From positions 1-7,623 of the forward strand of contig JAOZLQ010000112.1 of NCBI GenBank assembly GCA_029934755.1: DNA of 7,623 nt, read 5' to 3'. The first letter of the stretch is position 1, and the number at the start of each line of letters is the position of its first letter. Shown in pieces: positions 5,583 to 7,623 of this stretch. The position numbers and the translations under genes were made by a program. The notes beneath the pieces were generated by a model, which was given only the letters and a program-made list of their open reading frames with translations, searched no databases and was not told the origin of the DNA. Source of the DNA: Desulfuromusa sp. Lineage in GTDB: Bacteria; Desulfobacterota; Desulfuromonadia; Desulfuromonadales; Geopsychrobacteraceae.

Positions 5583-7564
5583 GTCTCCCGGCACTCAATT
5601 ATCAGGCAACCAGAGCTATTCAACCCGATCCGCTGCATCAAGGGCTTGATCGGTCAGTTCATCAGCTGATTGGACTTTACCGGCGCAGAAAGGGACTGGT
5701 GCAGGATTGGCAGCAAATGGCACACAACATTCTGCAGCAATCATACCTGCTACAGGATATCTCCGATCAAGAGCTGAAACAACGGCTACTGCAACTCAAA
5801 CAAATATATCGTAGACAAAAAAAGGATGATCCAGATTTACAACAACAGGCCTTTTCACTGCTGACCGAAACGGCAGCCAGAACTCTGGGAATGCGCCCCT
5901 ATGAAGTGCAAATATTAGCGGCGATTGCCCTGTTTCATGGCTACCTTGCAGAGATGGCGACCGGCGAAGGGAAGAGCCTGACAGCTTGTTTTCCAGCAAT
6001 CATAGCTGCCTGGAAAGCGAAACCTTGCCATATTATCACCGTCAACGATTATCTTGCCGAACGTGACACCGAAGAACTGGGAGCCTTTTACCGCTTTTGC
6101 GATGTTTCAACCGGTTGGGTCGGCAGCACAATGGAGACCACAGAAAGAAAACAGGGTTACGCCGCAGACGTGGTCTATACGACCAGCAAGGAGTTATTGG
6201 CCGATTTTTTACGCGATCAGCTGCAATTGAGAAATGGACAAACTGCCGAACGGCAACTGCTGCGACAAACCATTGATCCGCATAACCGTTCCAACGAGAT
6301 GCGAGTCATGCGTGGCATTGATACAGCTATTATCGACGAGGCCGATAGTGTGCTGATCGATGAGGCCGTGACCCCGCTGATTATCTCCCAGGCGCAGGGA
6401 AATGATTCTTTTCTGGAGGCTATCGTTACGGTGCAAAAGATCACCGAAACCTTGACGGTGAATGCAGATTATCAGGTTGACCAACGCTATCGGGAGATCA
6501 ATCTGACCCAAGCCGGGGAAGCGAAAATCGCCACGCTGGCAATCAAGCTGCCCGATCTGTTTCAGAACGAACAGCGCCGCAAGGAATTGGTCTTGACCTC
6601 TCTGGCAGCCAGAGAATTCTACCAACGTGACAATAATTATGTTGTTACTGACGATAAAGTCGTCATTGTCGATGAATTTACCGGACGGATGATGCCGGGT
6701 CGAAGTTGGCGACAGGGACTGCACCAGGCAATTGAGGCAAGAGAAAATTTACCGCTGTCAAATCCGAATGAAACCCTTGCTCGACTGAGCTTTCAAAATT
6801 TCTTCCGGATGTTTAAAAACCTCTGTGGACTAACCGGAACGGCTCGTGAAGTAGCGACCGAGTTTTGGGACATTTATAAACTACCAGTGCTTTCAATCCC
6901 AACCCACCGCCCCTGCCAGAGAAAAATATTAAAAAGTCAATTCTTCCCCGATCAACAAAGTAAATGGCAGGCCATCTGTGCAGAGATTTCCACTTGCCGT
7001 GACTCTGGCCAACCAGTGCTGGTCGGCACCAGAAGCCTTTCCAGCAGTGAAAATCTAGCCAAACTTCTGGAGCAAAAATACATCCCTTATCAGCTCCTGA
7101 ACGCCTTGAACCATCGAGAAGAAGCAGAGATTATCGCTTCGGCTGGAGAGTTGGAACAGGTGACTATCGCCACCAACATGGCCGGTCGCGGAGCTGATAT
7201 CAAACTGGGTGATGGAGTGGCCCAGCTGGGCGGATTGCACGTGATTCTGTCTGAACATCATGAATCAGAGCGGATCGACCGGCAATTGCTTGGTCGCTGT
7301 GCCCGGCAGGGAGATCCTGGCTCAGTGCGAACTCATGCCAGCCTTGAGGATGACCTGCTGCAAAAAAATGGTTCAAAATTACTGCTAAAGATATTGGAAA
7401 ACAGGATTTCTACCGAAAAGAAGGGGACGCAATTGTTTAATAAACTGATTAGACAAGCACAGAAAGCCTCTCAAAAAACTGCCTATCAGCAACGTAAAAC
7501 TGTTCTTGAAACCGATAAACAATTAGACAAACTGCTCTCCTTTGCACCAGCAACCACAAAATAA
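5579..7564 (+). CDS. SecA-like preprotein translocase ATPase, short accessory form
   Basis: This 661-residue protein starts at ATG 5579, overlapping the TGA of the M50 gene. No clear Shine-Dalgarno is seen, so translational coupling is likely. The N-terminal region matches SecA (ISDQELKQRL at 61-70, MRPYEVQ at 105-111). NBD1 has Walker A TGEGKS (128-133, Lys132), TVNDYLAERD (154-163), and Walker B IIDEADSVLIDEA (251-263). Residues about 265-355 correspond to a reduced preprotein cross-linking domain, followed by VVIVDEFTGRMMPGR (361-375), FQNFFRMF and GLTGTA (417-422). NBD2 carries MAGRGADIKLG (534-544), HESERIDRQLLGRCARQGDP (561-580) and SLEDDLL. The protein stops in the first scaffold helix (IRQAQKASQKTAYQQRKTVL). 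The helical wing, two-helix finger and C-terminal zinc tail of housekeeping SecA (about 900 residues in E. coli) are absent. About 20 extra residues precede Walker B. It probably powers export for this cluster, not the general Sec pathway. Confidence 0.88.
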   Translation: MSLPALNYQATRAIQPDPLHQGLDRSVHQLIGLYRRRKGLVQDWQQMAHNILQQSYLLQDISDQELKQRLLQLKQIYRRQKKDDPDLQQQAFSLLTETAARTLGMRPYEVQILAAIALFHGYLAEMATGEGKSLTACFPAIIAAWKAKPCHIITVNDYLAERDTEELGAFYRFCDVSTGWVGSTMETTERKQGYAADVVYTTSKELLADFLRDQLQLRNGQTAERQLLRQTIDPHNRSNEMRVMRGIDTAIIDEADSVLIDEAVTPLIISQAQGNDSFLEAIVTVQKITETLTVNADYQVDQRYREINLTQAGEAKIATLAIKLPDLFQNEQRRKELVLTSLAAREFYQRDNNYVVTDDKVVIVDEFTGRMMPGRSWRQGLHQAIEARENLPLSNPNETLARLSFQNFFRMFKNLCGLTGTAREVATEFWDIYKLPVLSIPTHRPCQRKILKSQFFPDQQSKWQAICAEISTCRDSGQPVLVGTRSLSSSENLAKLLEQKYIPYQLLNALNHREEAEIIASAGELEQVTIATNMAGRGADIKLGDGVAQLGGLHVILSEHHESERIDRQLLGRCARQGDPGSVRTHASLEDDLLQKNGSKLLLKILENRISTEKKGTQLFNKLIRQAQKASQKTAYQQRKTVLETDKQLDKLLSFAPATTK

Positions 7565-7623
7565 ATACCAGAGAAAGTTCCCAATATGACGCCGGGAGAT
7601 CAGAGTATTTGACTGAGAAACTG
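7565..7623 (+). other. Non-coding tail after the SecA-like gene
   Basis: These 59 bases contain no open frame of note, no GC-rich stem followed by T residues, and no recognisable promoter. The operon may continue or end beyond the window. Confidence 0.4.

Noticed and set aside
6209..6724. Minus-strand open frame of 171 codons inside the SecA-like gene
   Set aside because: It lies entirely opposite strongly conserved SecA motifs, and its translation shows no recognisable domain; it is a shadow frame.

Overview
The window is a compact, plus-strand gene cluster that looks like a specialised envelope export machine of a Gram-negative bacterium. In order it holds the 3' end of a TolC-type outer-membrane channel gene, a secreted periplasmic adaptor (membrane fusion protein, MFP), a gap with repeats, a membrane-anchored GAF-HlyD adaptor, an M50 metalloprotease-HlyD fusion that is split by one in-frame TAA, and a shortened SecA-like ATPase. 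The TolC channel and double-membrane adaptors require a diderm host. The moderate GC content and the style of the intergenic repeats remind me of Desulfobacterota/Desulfuromonadia or other Proteobacteria, but this is a low-confidence impression and no taxonomic marker is present.

Layout: the TolC-like gene (3-461, 5' end outside the window) overlaps the soluble adaptor (458-1336) by 4 bases. A 267-base non-coding stretch (1337-1603) follows. It carries a short tandem repeat, a nested inverted repeat of about 90 bases and a run of nine T. The second block is very tight: GAF-HlyD (1604 or 1571 to 3415), 4 bases, the M50-HlyD gene (3420-5582), then a 4-base ATGA overlap into the SecA-like gene (5579-7564). 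The last 59 bases show no gene and no clear terminator.

How the parts could work together (inference): the SecA-like ATPase would supply cytoplasmic energy or unfolding. The M50-HlyD protein has a PqqD-like N-terminus that might bind a substrate peptide. It would be an intramembrane protease and inner-membrane adaptor. The GAF-HlyD protein would couple a cytoplasmic sensing domain to the periplasmic assembly, and the soluble adaptor and TolC protein would complete the trans-envelope conduit. No ABC, RND or MFS pump gene and no obvious substrate gene lies in the window. Clusters of this make-up are, as far as I remember, often found close to genes for giant surface proteins, but nothing in the window proves that.

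The most striking local observation is the in-frame ochre codon at 4140-4142. It lies between the HELGH zinc motif and the NPLLRYDGYY motif of the same protease, at a position where relatives normally have tyrosine. The reading frame on both sides is intact, so this is a fresh nonsense mutation, a sequencing error, or a two-polypeptide arrangement through TAAATG reinitiation.
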